Assembly: GCA_022508525.1 (NCBI GenBank)
Contig: JAFLVA010000002.1
Location: forward strand, 1 to 64,000
Reading direction: 5' to 3'
Length of the DNA: 64,000 nucleotides
From: Erysipelotrichales bacterium
GTDB lineage: Bacteria > Bacillota_I > Bacilli_A > RFN20 > CAG-826
Shown here: positions 38,139-48,294 of the stretch, in pieces
Position numbering within the stretch: position 1 is the stretch's first letter
Layout of the letters: each line of letters opens with the position of its first letter
Translations under genes and position numbers: made by a program
The notes under the pieces: model-generated
Database searches by the model: none
Told to the model about the DNA's origin: nothing
What the model saw: the letters and a program-made list of their open reading frames with translations, nothing else

Positions 38139-39593
38139 ATGGAGTATAAGTTACCAAACGATATATTAGTAGAAAAATCACTTTTAGGTGCAATGTTAAT
38201 TTCCGAACAAGCTTTAATCACTTGCTTAGGTTCTTTAGTAGAAGATGATTTTTATGAAAAGAACGCTGCGAATAGAGTGGTTTTCCAAGCTATAAAAAGA
38301 TTAAATGACAATCACAATAATGTTGATGTTGTGACTGTTTATAGCGAACTAGAAAACATGAAAAAACAAGAGATTGTGGGTGTTGATTACTTGCACGATC
38401 TAAGTGAAAACGCAATTGGATTAACAAGTTTAGAACATTATATAAAAATGTTAAAAGATTGCACACTTTTACGTTCTCTTCTTATCAAGATGGAAGATAT
38501 TAAAGAAAAATATAACAAAGGTATTGATGGAACAGTTTCTGATTTTGTTGCCCAATCAGGCGATGAAATTGCTTCAATTGTTGCACAAAGAAGAGTTGCA
38601 GAATTTATTAGCTTAAATGAATATGTTCAAAGAGTTAATCAAGATTTAATGACATATAAAGAAACTAGAGAAGACCATCTTATTGGTATCACTACTGGTT
38701 TTAGGAAATTAGATAACTTAACTAACGGATTCCAAAAAGAAAACATGATTGTTCTTGCAGCTAGACCATCTGTTGGTAAGACTGCACTTGCTTTAAACTT
38801 TGCTCTTACTGCTGCAAGAAGCACAGGTAAGACTGTTGCCTTTTTCTCACTTGAAATGTCTGGAGACTTACTTGCAAGAAGGATTCTTGCCATTGATTCA
38901 GGCGTTGAATTGAATAAAATTACAACAGGATATCTTAACAAAGAAGATCGCTTGAAAATTAAAACAAGCACTAATAGATTAGCCAATATGCACATACATA
39001 TTGATGACACACCATCAATTAAAATGGCGGATTTAATCGCTAAAGCGCGTAAGTTCCAAAATAATCACAACGATTTAGCAATGATTTTAATTGATTATAT
39101 TGGCTTAATTACTTCAAGTGATAAACCAAAAGGTGATTTTAACCGCCAATTAGAAGTATCTGATTTTTCACGTAAAATTAAGGATTTGGCAAGAACTTTA
39201 AAAGTTCCTGTTGTTGTTTTATGTCAATTGTCTCGTGATGTTGAAAAACGTGAAAATAAGGAACCAGTCATGTCTGATTTAAGAGAATCTGGTGCAATTG
39301 AACAAGATGCCGATTTAGTTATTTTATTAAGTCCAGATGGTATGCGTAAGAAAAAAGAAGGCGCCAAAGGAGAAGACCAAGAAGAAAAGGATAAGAATTC
39401 TTCCTTAAGCAGCACACAACTTGTTAGAGTAAATCTTGCCAAGAATAGAAATGGTCAAACTGATGTTATGACATTATTATTCCAAAAACAATATTCATTG
39501 TTCTCAGAACTTACAGAAGAACAAAGAAGAAAATTAGATGCTTTAAGAGCAGGAAAAATCCAAGATTTTAATGATGATTTAAAGGAAGAATAA
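38139..39593 (+). CDS. dnaB: Replicative DNA helicase
   Basis: LPNDILVEKSLLGAML, AARPSVGKTALALNFA, DYIGLI, LCQLSRDVEKR. Confidence 0.97.
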   Translation: MEYKLPNDILVEKSLLGAMLISEQALITCLGSLVEDDFYEKNAANRVVFQAIKRLNDNHNNVDVVTVYSELENMKKQEIVGVDYLHDLSENAIGLTSLEHYIKMLKDCTLLRSLLIKMEDIKEKYNKGIDGTVSDFVAQSGDEIASIVAQRRVAEFISLNEYVQRVNQDLMTYKETREDHLIGITTGFRKLDNLTNGFQKENMIVLAARPSVGKTALALNFALTAARSTGKTVAFFSLEMSGDLLARRILAIDSGVELNKITTGYLNKEDRLKIKTSTNRLANMHIHIDDTPSIKMADLIAKARKFQNNHNDLAMILIDYIGLITSSDKPKGDFNRQLEVSDFSRKIKDLARTLKVPVVVLCQLSRDVEKRENKEPVMSDLRESGAIEQDADLVILLSPDGMRKKKEGAKGEDQEEKDKNSSLSSTQLVRVNLAKNRNGQTDVMTLLFQKQYSLFSELTEEQRRKLDALRAGKIQDFNDDLKEE

Positions 39594-39597
39594 TTAA

Positions 39598-40353
39598 ATG
39601 CGTTACTATATTTTAGCGAGTGGCTCAAAAGGTAACTCTGCTGTTTTTCAAACGAATAGTGGAAGACTTCTTCAAATAGATATGGGGGTTACTTTAAAAT
39701 ACGAAAAAGAGCAATTAAGTAAATATTCTTTGCGTTTTGAAGATATTGAAGCATTACTTATAACTCACGAGCATACCGATCACATTAAAGGAGCGAGCTT
39801 TTTTAATCGTGAATTGATTTATTGCGCAAAAGGTACATACGACGTACCAGAAGAAAATGTTTTAAATATCTATGAATCTTATGACATTGCAGGTTTTAAA
39901 GTAACGGTATTAGCGACATCGCACGATGCTACTAATCCAATCGGTTTTGTTTTAGAGGCAGACAATGAAAAACTAGTATATATGACGGATACAGGTTATA
40001 TTTCAGAACGAAATTTGCAATATATGAAAAATCCGGATTATATTTGTATTGAAAGTAACCATAACGTTAAAATGCTATTTGAAACTAATAGACCAGCCCA
40101 ACTAATTATGAGGATTATTGGAGATAATGGGCATTTGTCAAATGAAGATTCTGCTATGTATATGTCGGAAATTATTGGAGATAATACAAAAGAATTAGTA
40201 TTAATGCATTTATCGGAAGAAGCAAATACTCATGAACTTGCTTTAAGCACATATAAGGAGTTACTAAGTTCTCGTTATGGAAATATTTCTGGTATTAAGA
40301 TCAGCGCTGCCTATCAAAGAGAGTCTATATCAGGCGGAAAAGTTAGAGTATGA
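39598..40353 (+). CDS. walJ: WalJ/YycJ-type metallo-beta-lactamase-fold hydrolase
   Basis: LASGSKGNSAVFQT, THEHTDHIKG, MTDTGY. Confidence 0.9.
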   Translation: MRYYILASGSKGNSAVFQTNSGRLLQIDMGVTLKYEKEQLSKYSLRFEDIEALLITHEHTDHIKGASFFNRELIYCAKGTYDVPEENVLNIYESYDIAGFKVTVLATSHDATNPIGFVLEADNEKLVYMTDTGYISERNLQYMKNPDYICIESNHNVKMLFETNRPAQLIMRIIGDNGHLSNEDSAMYMSEIIGDNTKELVLMHLSEEANTHELALSTYKELLSSRYGNISGIKISAAYQRESISGGKVRV

Positions 40354-40832
40354 AAATTAAATTAATGACAATAGGGAAAATTAAAGAGACCTTTTATCAA
40401 GATGCTATAAAAGAATATGCTAAACGTTTGAAAGCTTATTGTGAATTAGAGTTTGTAGAAGTAAATGATGAAGCAATTTCTAAGAACTCTAATGCAAGTT
40501 TAGACAATATGATTAAAGAAAAAGAAGGAGAACGATTGCTGTCAAAAATAAAAGACAATGAATATGTCATACTTTTAGATTTTAAAGATAGCAAAGAATA
40601 CGATTCTGTAGAATTTGCAAAGCACCTTGATACACTTATGACTAATGGAAAAAGTTCTATAACGTTTGTTATAGGTGGGTCGCTTGGTTTAGGAGAAAAT
40701 ATTCGAAAACGTGGCAATGAAAAAATACTCTTGTCTAAAATGACATTTACTCATCAAATGACAAAAGTAATTATTCTTGAACAAATATATCGAGCATTTA
40801 AAATATTAAATAATGAAACATATCACAAATAA
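40350..40832 (+). CDS. rlmH: 23S rRNA (pseudouridine1915-N3)-methyltransferase
   Basis: TFVIGGSLGLGENI, LSKMTFTHQMTKVIILEQIYRAFKIL. Confidence 0.95.
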   Translation: MKIKLMTIGKIKETFYQDAIKEYAKRLKAYCELEFVEVNDEAISKNSNASLDNMIKEKEGERLLSKIKDNEYVILLDFKDSKEYDSVEFAKHLDTLMTNGKSSITFVIGGSLGLGENIRKRGNEKILLSKMTFTHQMTKVIILEQIYRAFKILNNETYHK

Positions 40833-40857
40833 AAATAGCATTGAATGCTATTTTTTT
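40831..40857. terminator. Terminator between rlmH and convergent galT
   Basis: AAAAATAGCAT-tga-ATGCTATTTTTTT. Confidence 0.8.
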
Positions 40858-42368
40858 ATTGTATTTACAAATTTTATTAAGTGTTCTTTTCCAACTTCTG
40901 TATGTTTGAAAACCGCAGTATTTTCTAAAATATTGGCACATATTTTGTTTACTTCAGAAATGACAATATCATGCGCCTCTTTTGAAGTATTGTTTCTACC
41001 ATATTGATTTATCAAATTATAAATAAATTGTCGATGAATTTCATAATCTACATTTTCATTAATAAATGTTTCTATATCATATTCGCCACATAGCATATTT
41101 TCAATTTCGCCAAGTTGCCTTTTTAGTCTTGCAGGTAAAATGTATAAACCAGATGCTTCAATGAGGCCAATACCTTCAGATTTGATATTGTGATATTCTT
41201 TATGGGCATGGAATATACCCTCTTTATAAATATCAGACACTCGATTATTTCTAAGTACTAAATAAGCAATATACGTTTTATCTACTTTTCTAACTATTGG
41301 AGTAACAGTATTGTGTTGTGTGTTTCCTTCATGAGAAATAATATCGATATCAGCATCATCATACATTTTCCATGTTTCATAAATAGCATCCATTAAATTT
41401 AGAATTTGAACTTTATCGGTTGATTCAATTTTTAGTGTTGAGTTAAAGAAATTTAAATATGAAAGTTTACATTTATCATATTTTTCACATTCAAATTCCA
41501 ATTCATTTTTAGCTTTAGTAATTGGAAGAAGATGTTTTCCACCTTGGAAATGCTCATGGTTAAGAATTGAACCACCGACAATTGGTAGTTCGGAATTTGA
41601 TCCAATAAAGTAACAAGGGAAATTATCAACAAAATCGAGTAGTTTTTTAAATTTTTCCTTTCCCATTGTCATATTTTTATGTTCTGAATCAATGACAATA
41701 CAATGTTGATCATAGTATACGTATGGTGAATATTGAATAAACCAAGGTTTATCATCTAGCACTGTTGGAATAGTGCGTAGATTATTGCGTGCAGGATGAC
41801 TTGCGTTACCAGAAAAACCTAAATTTTCTTTGCATAGTAAGCATTTTGGGTATTTTTCATTTTCGATTTTAGGTGCTGATATTAATTTAGCAATATCAGA
41901 ATTTTTCTTTTCTGGTTTTGATAGATTAATGGATATTTCTAGGTATTTGTCACCAAAATCAGCAACCCAAAGAATGTTTTTGTCAACAGCAGTTTTTTGA
42001 ATATAATTATTTTTTATTTGAAGATTGTATAAGTAGTTGAAAGCTTGTTGCTTGTCCTCAAACGAATTAAATTGTCTAACTACCTCACTAGGCATAGGAG
42101 TAATGACACCCATTATTTCCGTGATGAATTGATCTATGCAATTTTCTTCAACGATGTTTTCACTTTTTATATAATCTATTAGCTCACTTATTAAAGAATC
42201 AGGTACGACCATATTTTTAATTTCTTCATCATCAACAATATCTTTATAGCATGAAGAAACTTTAAGTTTATTAAGAAGAGTATTGCGAATATAAATTTCA
42301 TCCAACTCAGATAAATTTAAATGAAATTTAGCGTATTTTATTAATTTTTCGATTGTGTAGGCAATCAT
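40848..42368 (-). CDS. galT: UDP-glucose--hexose-1-phosphate uridylyltransferase (class II GalT)
   Basis: 506 aa; NHEHFQGGKHLLP, NTVTPIVRK, LPARLKRQL. Confidence 0.92.
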   Translation of the reverse strand: MIAYTIEKLIKYAKFHLNLSELDEIYIRNTLLNKLKVSSCYKDIVDDEEIKNMVVPDSLISELIDYIKSENIVEENCIDQFITEIMGVITPMPSEVVRQFNSFEDKQQAFNYLYNLQIKNNYIQKTAVDKNILWVADFGDKYLEISINLSKPEKKNSDIAKLISAPKIENEKYPKCLLCKENLGFSGNASHPARNNLRTIPTVLDDKPWFIQYSPYVYYDQHCIVIDSEHKNMTMGKEKFKKLLDFVDNFPCYFIGSNSELPIVGGSILNHEHFQGGKHLLPITKAKNELEFECEKYDKCKLSYLNFFNSTLKIESTDKVQILNLMDAIYETWKMYDDADIDIISHEGNTQHNTVTPIVRKVDKTYIAYLVLRNNRVSDIYKEGIFHAHKEYHNIKSEGIGLIEASGLYILPARLKRQLGEIENMLCGEYDIETFINENVDYEIHRQFIYNLINQYGRNNTSKEAHDIVISEVNKICANILENTAVFKHTEVGKEHLIKFVNTIKK

Positions 42369-42493
42369 ATTGCTACCTCCATATCTGTATTATAATTATA
42401 GCTTGTTTGATTAAAATATTAATAGTAAAAATTAAAACAAATCTAAAAAAAATATTATTAATATAGTATAATAATATTTAAGAGGTGACTATA

Positions 42494-44056
42494 ATGAATA
42501 AGAAATCAATATTCTTACCAGTAATTGCGATATTATTAACTGGTTGCAATATTTTATCAACAAATACTAGCCATAGCAATCCAAGTCATAATGATAACAA
42601 TTCAACATCAAATGTAGAAAATAGCGGGGGTCATAATAATACTGATAATTCAACTCCAAATTTAGAAGGAGGATATTATAAGGCTAACCAAGTAAAATAC
42701 ACAATGCGTGATGTCAATGAAAAAGTTGGTTGGAATACTTTGAATTCTACAGAAAATCAAAAAATACTTGTAGTTCCTGTACAACTTAGTGGAGGAACAA
42801 CTTGGAGTAGCAAGATGCTAACAAATTTAGAAAAAGTGTTTTTTGGAAAATCTTCTGATACCAGTTGGCGTTCCGTATCTAGCTTTTTTGATGAATCTAG
42901 CTATGGAAAGTTACATATTACCGGTGAAGTAACAGAAGTATTAAAAGTTACTAATTATACAGTTACTTCTTTAAATAAACTTGGCGAGGAAGCATCAGAC
43001 GTCATTGCCAATTTATTTGATAAAAGTAATATTATTCCAACTAGTAAGAGAAAAGAATATGATCAAGATAATGATGGATTTTTAGATGCTACAATATTTG
43101 TTTATTCTAATAATTATTCCACTAGTGGATCATCAGCTTATTGGGCATGGTGCTATTACACTGAAAATGATAATAATTATAATGCTCCTGTAGTTAATAA
43201 CTATATGTGGGCAAGTTATTCATTTATGGAAGATGGTTATGACACATCATATGCTCCAACTGGACTTGATGCCCATACATATATCCATGAAACTGGACAT
43301 CTTTTAGGATTAGATGATTACTATTGCTATGATGAAACTCGTCCTTGGGATTGCGCAGGGGATCGTGATATGCAATCGTATAATATTGGTGATCATAATA
43401 TATATTCAAAATTGGCTTTAGGTTGGATTAATCCATATGTAGTCACAGACTCTTGCGAAATTAATCTAAGATCTTCCGCCTTATATGATGATGCAATATT
43501 AATTAAAGATAATTGGAACGGCTCGGTTTTTGATGAATATCTTTTAATTGAATTTTATACACCTGAGGGAAACAATTCTCAAGATTCACGTTATGCCTAT
43601 TCATCAAGAAACAAAATGTATGATTATTCTGGTTTACGTATATACCATGTTGATGCAAGATTAGTGAAGTATGAAATGGATAGAAGAGGATATATTACTA
43701 GTGCAGAATATGTTAATGATTTTGTTAACAACGCTAATTGTTTTGTGGGAGCGTCAAACTCAATTGACTATCAATATCTTATGAGTAAGCAAAATCCTAG
43801 AGATTATATTCGTTATTTGCATTTAATAGATAAGGGTGGCAAAAATACTTTGACTGCAGGAACAAGCAGTTCAAAGAACTCAATAAAAATAGATGCTTCA
43901 TCAACTTTGTGGGAAACTGGAGATACATTTACTGCCACAAGCCAATATTTTGCTAATGGTAACAATAAGTTTAACGATGGATCCAAAGTTGGATATAGTG
44001 TTACAGTTGGAAAAATTGTTAACGGAACAATAAATGTAAAAATTAATAAAATCTAA
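42494..44056 (+). CDS. M6-like metalloprotease lipoprotein
   Basis: Lipobox LTGC; HTYIHETGHLLGLDDYY zinc motif; Asn/Ser-rich linker. Confidence 0.85.
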   Translation: MNKKSIFLPVIAILLTGCNILSTNTSHSNPSHNDNNSTSNVENSGGHNNTDNSTPNLEGGYYKANQVKYTMRDVNEKVGWNTLNSTENQKILVVPVQLSGGTTWSSKMLTNLEKVFFGKSSDTSWRSVSSFFDESSYGKLHITGEVTEVLKVTNYTVTSLNKLGEEASDVIANLFDKSNIIPTSKRKEYDQDNDGFLDATIFVYSNNYSTSGSSAYWAWCYYTENDNNYNAPVVNNYMWASYSFMEDGYDTSYAPTGLDAHTYIHETGHLLGLDDYYCYDETRPWDCAGDRDMQSYNIGDHNIYSKLALGWINPYVVTDSCEINLRSSALYDDAILIKDNWNGSVFDEYLLIEFYTPEGNNSQDSRYAYSSRNKMYDYSGLRIYHVDARLVKYEMDRRGYITSAEYVNDFVNNANCFVGASNSIDYQYLMSKQNPRDYIRYLHLIDKGGKNTLTAGTSSSKNSIKIDASSTLWETGDTFTATSQYFANGNNKFNDGSKVGYSVTVGKIVNGTINVKINKI

Positions 44057-44089
44057 TAATTTGGTGTGATATTTTTGGGGAATGACAAA

Positions 44090-45232
44090 ATGAAAAGGAA
44101 AAAGAAAATTGTTTTATTATCAATATTTGGAATCACAGCAGTTCTTGTTCCATTATTTTTGATTGCCCAATTTGGTAAAGATCCTACTAATTATCAAAAA
44201 GAATATATCGACTCATTAAAACCTATTCCAACGCGCAGCTTAATATTTGATGATAGTAAAGATAATATTGCGGTTATTAATGAAGAAAATACTGATTTTA
44301 AGATATTACAATTATCAGATATACACTTTGCTGGTGCAAGGCGTGGAAAAAGCTTAGATTTAAAAACATTAAAAGCGGTCTATGAAATGGTGGATTATGT
44401 AAGACCAGATATGATTGTATATACGGGAGATCTTATTTATCCAACGCGTGTTTCAGGATCCAATGACAATATTAAAGCTGCAACTGTGCTAAATTTGTTT
44501 TTTGAAAAAATGGGAGTCCCATTTTTATATGAATTTGGAAATCACGATACTGAGATATTTGCTACAGGAACAGCAGAAGATATAAATGAGATTTTTCAAT
44601 CTAATCCGTATTGTTATGCAAAAGATGATGAAAATAATTCATACCAAACTGGTCGCTTAACACAACTATTTGAAATAAGGAACCATGATAATACGCTTAA
44701 CACTGCACTTATTTTGTTAGATTCTGGATCATATATAGATGGAAGTTCATTCTTTTCTGGTTACGCCAAATTTACGCGACAATATATGTACTGGTATGAA
44801 CGTAAATTATTGCAACTAAAGAATCAAGAAGAGTATAAAAACATTAGTGAGATATCTTCTTTAGCTTTTTTCCATATTCCACCATATGAGTATCGTGAGG
44901 CTGTAAGACTATATGAAGAAGAAAGTGAAGAAGTTACATTTATTTATGGCGAAAATAATGAAACCATATCTTGTCCAACTGGTGAGAGTGATTTATTTAA
45001 AAAAATGTTTGAATTAAATTCAACTAAAGCGGTATTTTTTGGTCATGATCATAAAAACTCGCTAGCGTTAAAATATCAAGGTATTGAATTTTATTATGGA
45101 CACTCTATTGATTATAATTCATATCCGTTTATTCAATATACGGATGAATATCGTGGTGGAGTTACTATAACAATTAAGCCGGATTCAAGTTATGTAGTTG
45201 AACCGTTATTATTAAAAGATATAAAGAAGTAG
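44090..45232 (+). CDS. Membrane-anchored calcineurin-type metallophosphoesterase
   Basis: LQLSDIHFAG, YTGDLIYP, GNHD, FGHDHKN; N-terminal TM. Confidence 0.88.
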   Translation: MKRKKKIVLLSIFGITAVLVPLFLIAQFGKDPTNYQKEYIDSLKPIPTRSLIFDDSKDNIAVINEENTDFKILQLSDIHFAGARRGKSLDLKTLKAVYEMVDYVRPDMIVYTGDLIYPTRVSGSNDNIKAATVLNLFFEKMGVPFLYEFGNHDTEIFATGTAEDINEIFQSNPYCYAKDDENNSYQTGRLTQLFEIRNHDNTLNTALILLDSGSYIDGSSFFSGYAKFTRQYMYWYERKLLQLKNQEEYKNISEISSLAFFHIPPYEYREAVRLYEEESEEVTFIYGENNETISCPTGESDLFKKMFELNSTKAVFFGHDHKNSLALKYQGIEFYYGHSIDYNSYPFIQYTDEYRGGVTITIKPDSSYVVEPLLLKDIKK

Positions 45233-45265
45233 AAAAAATATAAAGATTAAAAAAGAATTAGGTGT

Positions 45266-46231
45266 GTGATTGTAGTGAAATCTAGTCATAAAAAAAGAAA
45301 TAGCATTAATGAGATTCCTTATAAAAAAAGAACACAATTAAAAGAATATAAAGTAAAAGATAATACAACGCTTTTAGATTTTTTACTTGCAAATTTAAAA
45401 GGACAATCTCGTAATAATATCAAATCCCTTTTGACACATCGACAAGTTCTTATCGATGGAGCGCCAGTTACTCAATATGACTTTGTCTTATCTTCTGGTG
45501 ATATTGTAATGATTTCTCCTGCTCCGGTTAGAAAAATAACTAATCCAAAAGAAAAATTAGATATTATTTATGAAGATGACGAATTAATTGCAATCAACAA
45601 GCCATCAGGACTACTTTCAATTGCAAGTGATCGTGAAAAAGAATTAACAGCATATCGTTTACTTATGGATCACGTGAGATTAACAAATCCACGAAATCGT
45701 ATTTATGTTGTGCATCGTATTGATAAAGACACTTCAGGTGTCTTAATTGTTGCCAAAAATGAAAAATTGAGAGATTTATTACAAGATAGATGGAATGATA
45801 TTGTTAAATTTCGTGGATATTATGCAATTATTGAAGGACAATTAAAAGAAAAAGAAGGAAGAATAAGATCTTGGTTAAGAGAAGCTTCAACTAACTTAAT
45901 GTATTCTTCAAGAAAACCAGGAGATGGTAAGGAGTCGATTACTAATTATCGTGTTATTAAAGAAATATCTGAATATTCTTTATTGGATGTCAACATTGAA
46001 ACAGGAAGAAAAAATCAAATTCGTGTGCATATGAAGGATTTAGGACACAACATTATTGGGGATGATCGTTATGGCGCAACTAAAAATCCTCTTAATCGTT
46101 TAGGACTTCATGCATATTCTTTAGAGTTTGTTCATCCTGTTAAAAAAAAGATGATGAAATTTGAAGCTAAGATGCCAACAGAATTTGTTTCAATGTTTGG
46201 AATAAAAGAAAAACAACTTAAAAGAAAATAA
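45266..46231 (+). CDS. RluA/RluD-family pseudouridine synthase
   Basis: S4-like N-terminus; NKPSGLLS, HRIDKDTSGVLIVAKN. Confidence 0.93.
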   Translation: MIVVKSSHKKRNSINEIPYKKRTQLKEYKVKDNTTLLDFLLANLKGQSRNNIKSLLTHRQVLIDGAPVTQYDFVLSSGDIVMISPAPVRKITNPKEKLDIIYEDDELIAINKPSGLLSIASDREKELTAYRLLMDHVRLTNPRNRIYVVHRIDKDTSGVLIVAKNEKLRDLLQDRWNDIVKFRGYYAIIEGQLKEKEGRIRSWLREASTNLMYSSRKPGDGKESITNYRVIKEISEYSLLDVNIETGRKNQIRVHMKDLGHNIIGDDRYGATKNPLNRLGLHAYSLEFVHPVKKKMMKFEAKMPTEFVSMFGIKEKQLKRK

Positions 46232-46246
46232 TTAAAACTAAAGATA

Positions 46247-46279
46247 AATGATGCTAAATAGTCTGGCATCATTTTTTAT
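46247..46279 (+). terminator. Intrinsic terminator
   Basis: AATGATGC-taaatagtctg-GCATCATTTTTTATT. Confidence 0.8.
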
Positions 46280-46320
46280 TGCTTGTAAATGAAATTTAGA
46301 AAAATTCATTTTTGTTTAGC

Positions 46321-46346
46321 CTCTCTCATAAATTTAATTGAGAGGA
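46321..46346 (+). promoter_or_regulatory. Hairpin occluding the murA Shine-Dalgarno
   Basis: CCTCTC-tcataaatttaatt-GAGAGG with ATG 7 nt downstream. Confidence 0.5.
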
Positions 46347-46352
46347 ACAAAA

Positions 46353-47627
46353 ATGGAAGAAGTTATTAAAATCAAAGGGCAAAAGTTATTAAATGGTACT
46401 GTCCAAATTTCTGGTAGTAAAAATCTTTGCGTGGCCCTAATTCCAGCTTCGATTTTAGCTAGAGATGTTGTTGTTATCCACAACATTCCACCAATTAGTG
46501 ATGTATATAATCTTATAGAAATATTAGAAAACTTAGATATTTGTGTGGAATATCATAAGGATACACTTATTATTGATTCAAGTAATGTTAAATACCATGA
46601 TTTAGATATGGTAGCAATGGAACGCCTTCGTGCTTCATATTACTTTTATTCAGTATTATTAGGAATGTATCAAAAATTAGAAACCAAAGGTATTGGTGGA
46701 TGCCGTTTAGGAGAAAGACCAATAGATTTACATATTAAAGCATTTGAAAGTTTGGGCGCTAAGTTTGAAATTAAAAATGATGCGTATGTTTTTGATGGTA
46801 AAAATCTTCATCCTGGGCATATTGTATTCGATAAGATATCGGTAGGAGCAACGATTAACGCAGTTCTTTTAGCAGTACAAATAAAAGGTAAAACAATAAT
46901 TGAAAATGCCGCTATTGAGCCTGAAATAACAGAATTATTTAAATTCCTTATAAAAATGGGAGCGACAATTGAAGGTGTTGGAACGTCAACATTAATTATA
47001 AAAGGTGGAAAGCCACTTCATGGAGTAGAATTCTACAATATACCAGATCGCATTGAAGTTGGCACATACGCTCTTATAGGAGCGGCAACTGCTAAAAGGC
47101 TTGTAATTAAAAACGTTATTAAAGAGCACATTCAATCATTACTAGATCTATTTGATTTATTAGAAATTAATTACGTAATTACCGATAATAAAGAACTCAT
47201 AGTAAAAAAGAGCACAATAAAAAAAGGAATTATAGTGTTGACAGCGCCGTATCCTGGATTCCCGACGGATTTACAACAACCACTTACATCATTTTTATCT
47301 GTAAATGAGGGAACATCGGTCATTATAGAGAGCATTTATACCAATCGTTTCGCACATATTAAGGAATTAAACGAAATGGGTGCGAATATAAATGTAACAA
47401 ATATGAATATAATCATTCATGGTGTTAAAGAGTTAAAAGGCATAGTTGTTAGTGGTAAAGATTTACGTGGTGCTGCATCACTAGTTTTAGCAGGACTAAT
47501 GGCCAAAGGTGAAACGGTAGTAAGAGGTTTAGAATACATTAATAGGGGATATGAAAATATGATTAAAAAACTAAAAAAGATTCATGCAAATATTGAATTA
47601 AGTTTAGAAGAATTTGGAGAAGAATAA
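46353..47627 (+). CDS. murA: UDP-N-acetylglucosamine 1-carboxyvinyltransferase
   Basis: SGSKNLCVALIPASILA; GGCRLGERPIDLHIKAFESLGA with conserved catalytic Cys. Confidence 0.95.
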   Translation: MEEVIKIKGQKLLNGTVQISGSKNLCVALIPASILARDVVVIHNIPPISDVYNLIEILENLDICVEYHKDTLIIDSSNVKYHDLDMVAMERLRASYYFYSVLLGMYQKLETKGIGGCRLGERPIDLHIKAFESLGAKFEIKNDAYVFDGKNLHPGHIVFDKISVGATINAVLLAVQIKGKTIIENAAIEPEITELFKFLIKMGATIEGVGTSTLIIKGGKPLHGVEFYNIPDRIEVGTYALIGAATAKRLVIKNVIKEHIQSLLDLFDLLEINYVITDNKELIVKKSTIKKGIIVLTAPYPGFPTDLQQPLTSFLSVNEGTSVIIESIYTNRFAHIKELNEMGANINVTNMNIIIHGVKELKGIVVSGKDLRGAASLVLAGLMAKGETVVRGLEYINRGYENMIKKLKKIHANIELSLEEFGEE

Positions 47628-47628
47628 T

Positions 47629-48294
47629 ATGAAGGCGAGATTGATTTTTTGTTTTTTGTTAGCCCCATTATTAATTACTAGTTTAAGCTCATGTAATCAT
47701 AATTCCTATTTAGTCACTTTGGGTAATTTTTCGGATGAATTAGTTTTGAAAATTTCAGAAGGATTAAATAGAAAATGCATAAGTTATTTTGCTAGACCAA
47801 AAATGCAATCAGGAGAAGTTTTTAAAATAGTAGACTCTAATGCTTCTTATTATTTAGATGGAAAACAATATCCTTTCTTTTCAATTGCAGAAAAAGCAGA
47901 TTTCTTTATCATAAATGTTGGGATGCAGGATTTTTTACCTTCAATGACTATAGATGTCAACAATAACATATTAGACTATGACTATGATTTAATTGAAAAG
48001 CAACTCGAAATATTTCAATACCATATATATCATACAATTGAAGTGATTAATGATATTAACAGCAAAGCAGAAATAGTGTTGTTATCAGCATATAACGACT
48101 ATTTATTTGAAAAACCAGAGCAAATTTTATTTAATAGCATAGTTAAACAGGTAAATAACGAATTAATGGAAATGACAGAATTAAAAAATGTTAAGTATTT
48201 ATCTTTAGTAGGATTTAATGAAGAAATATATCAAAGCGACGCATTAGATGTTAATGATTATATTGTAAAGTGCTTAGAAGGTTATAAAATATGA
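47629..48294 (+). CDS. Lipoprotein, degenerate SGNH/GDSL-like
   Basis: Lipobox SSC; YLVTLGNFSDEL, IINVGMQDFL, VLLSAYNDYLF resemble SGNH blocks without intact catalytic residues. Confidence 0.6.
   Translation: MKARLIFCFLLAPLLITSLSSCNHNSYLVTLGNFSDELVLKISEGLNRKCISYFARPKMQSGEVFKIVDSNASYYLDGKQYPFFSIAEKADFFIINVGMQDFLPSMTIDVNNNILDYDYDLIEKQLEIFQYHIYHTIEVINDINSKAEIVLLSAYNDYLFEKPEQILFNSIVKQVNNELMEMTELKNVKYLSLVGFNEEIYQSDALDVNDYIVKCLEGYKI

Noticed and set aside
40813-41007. ORF 40813-41007 (+) after rlmH
   Set aside because: Runs through the terminator into the antisense of galT; no RBS.
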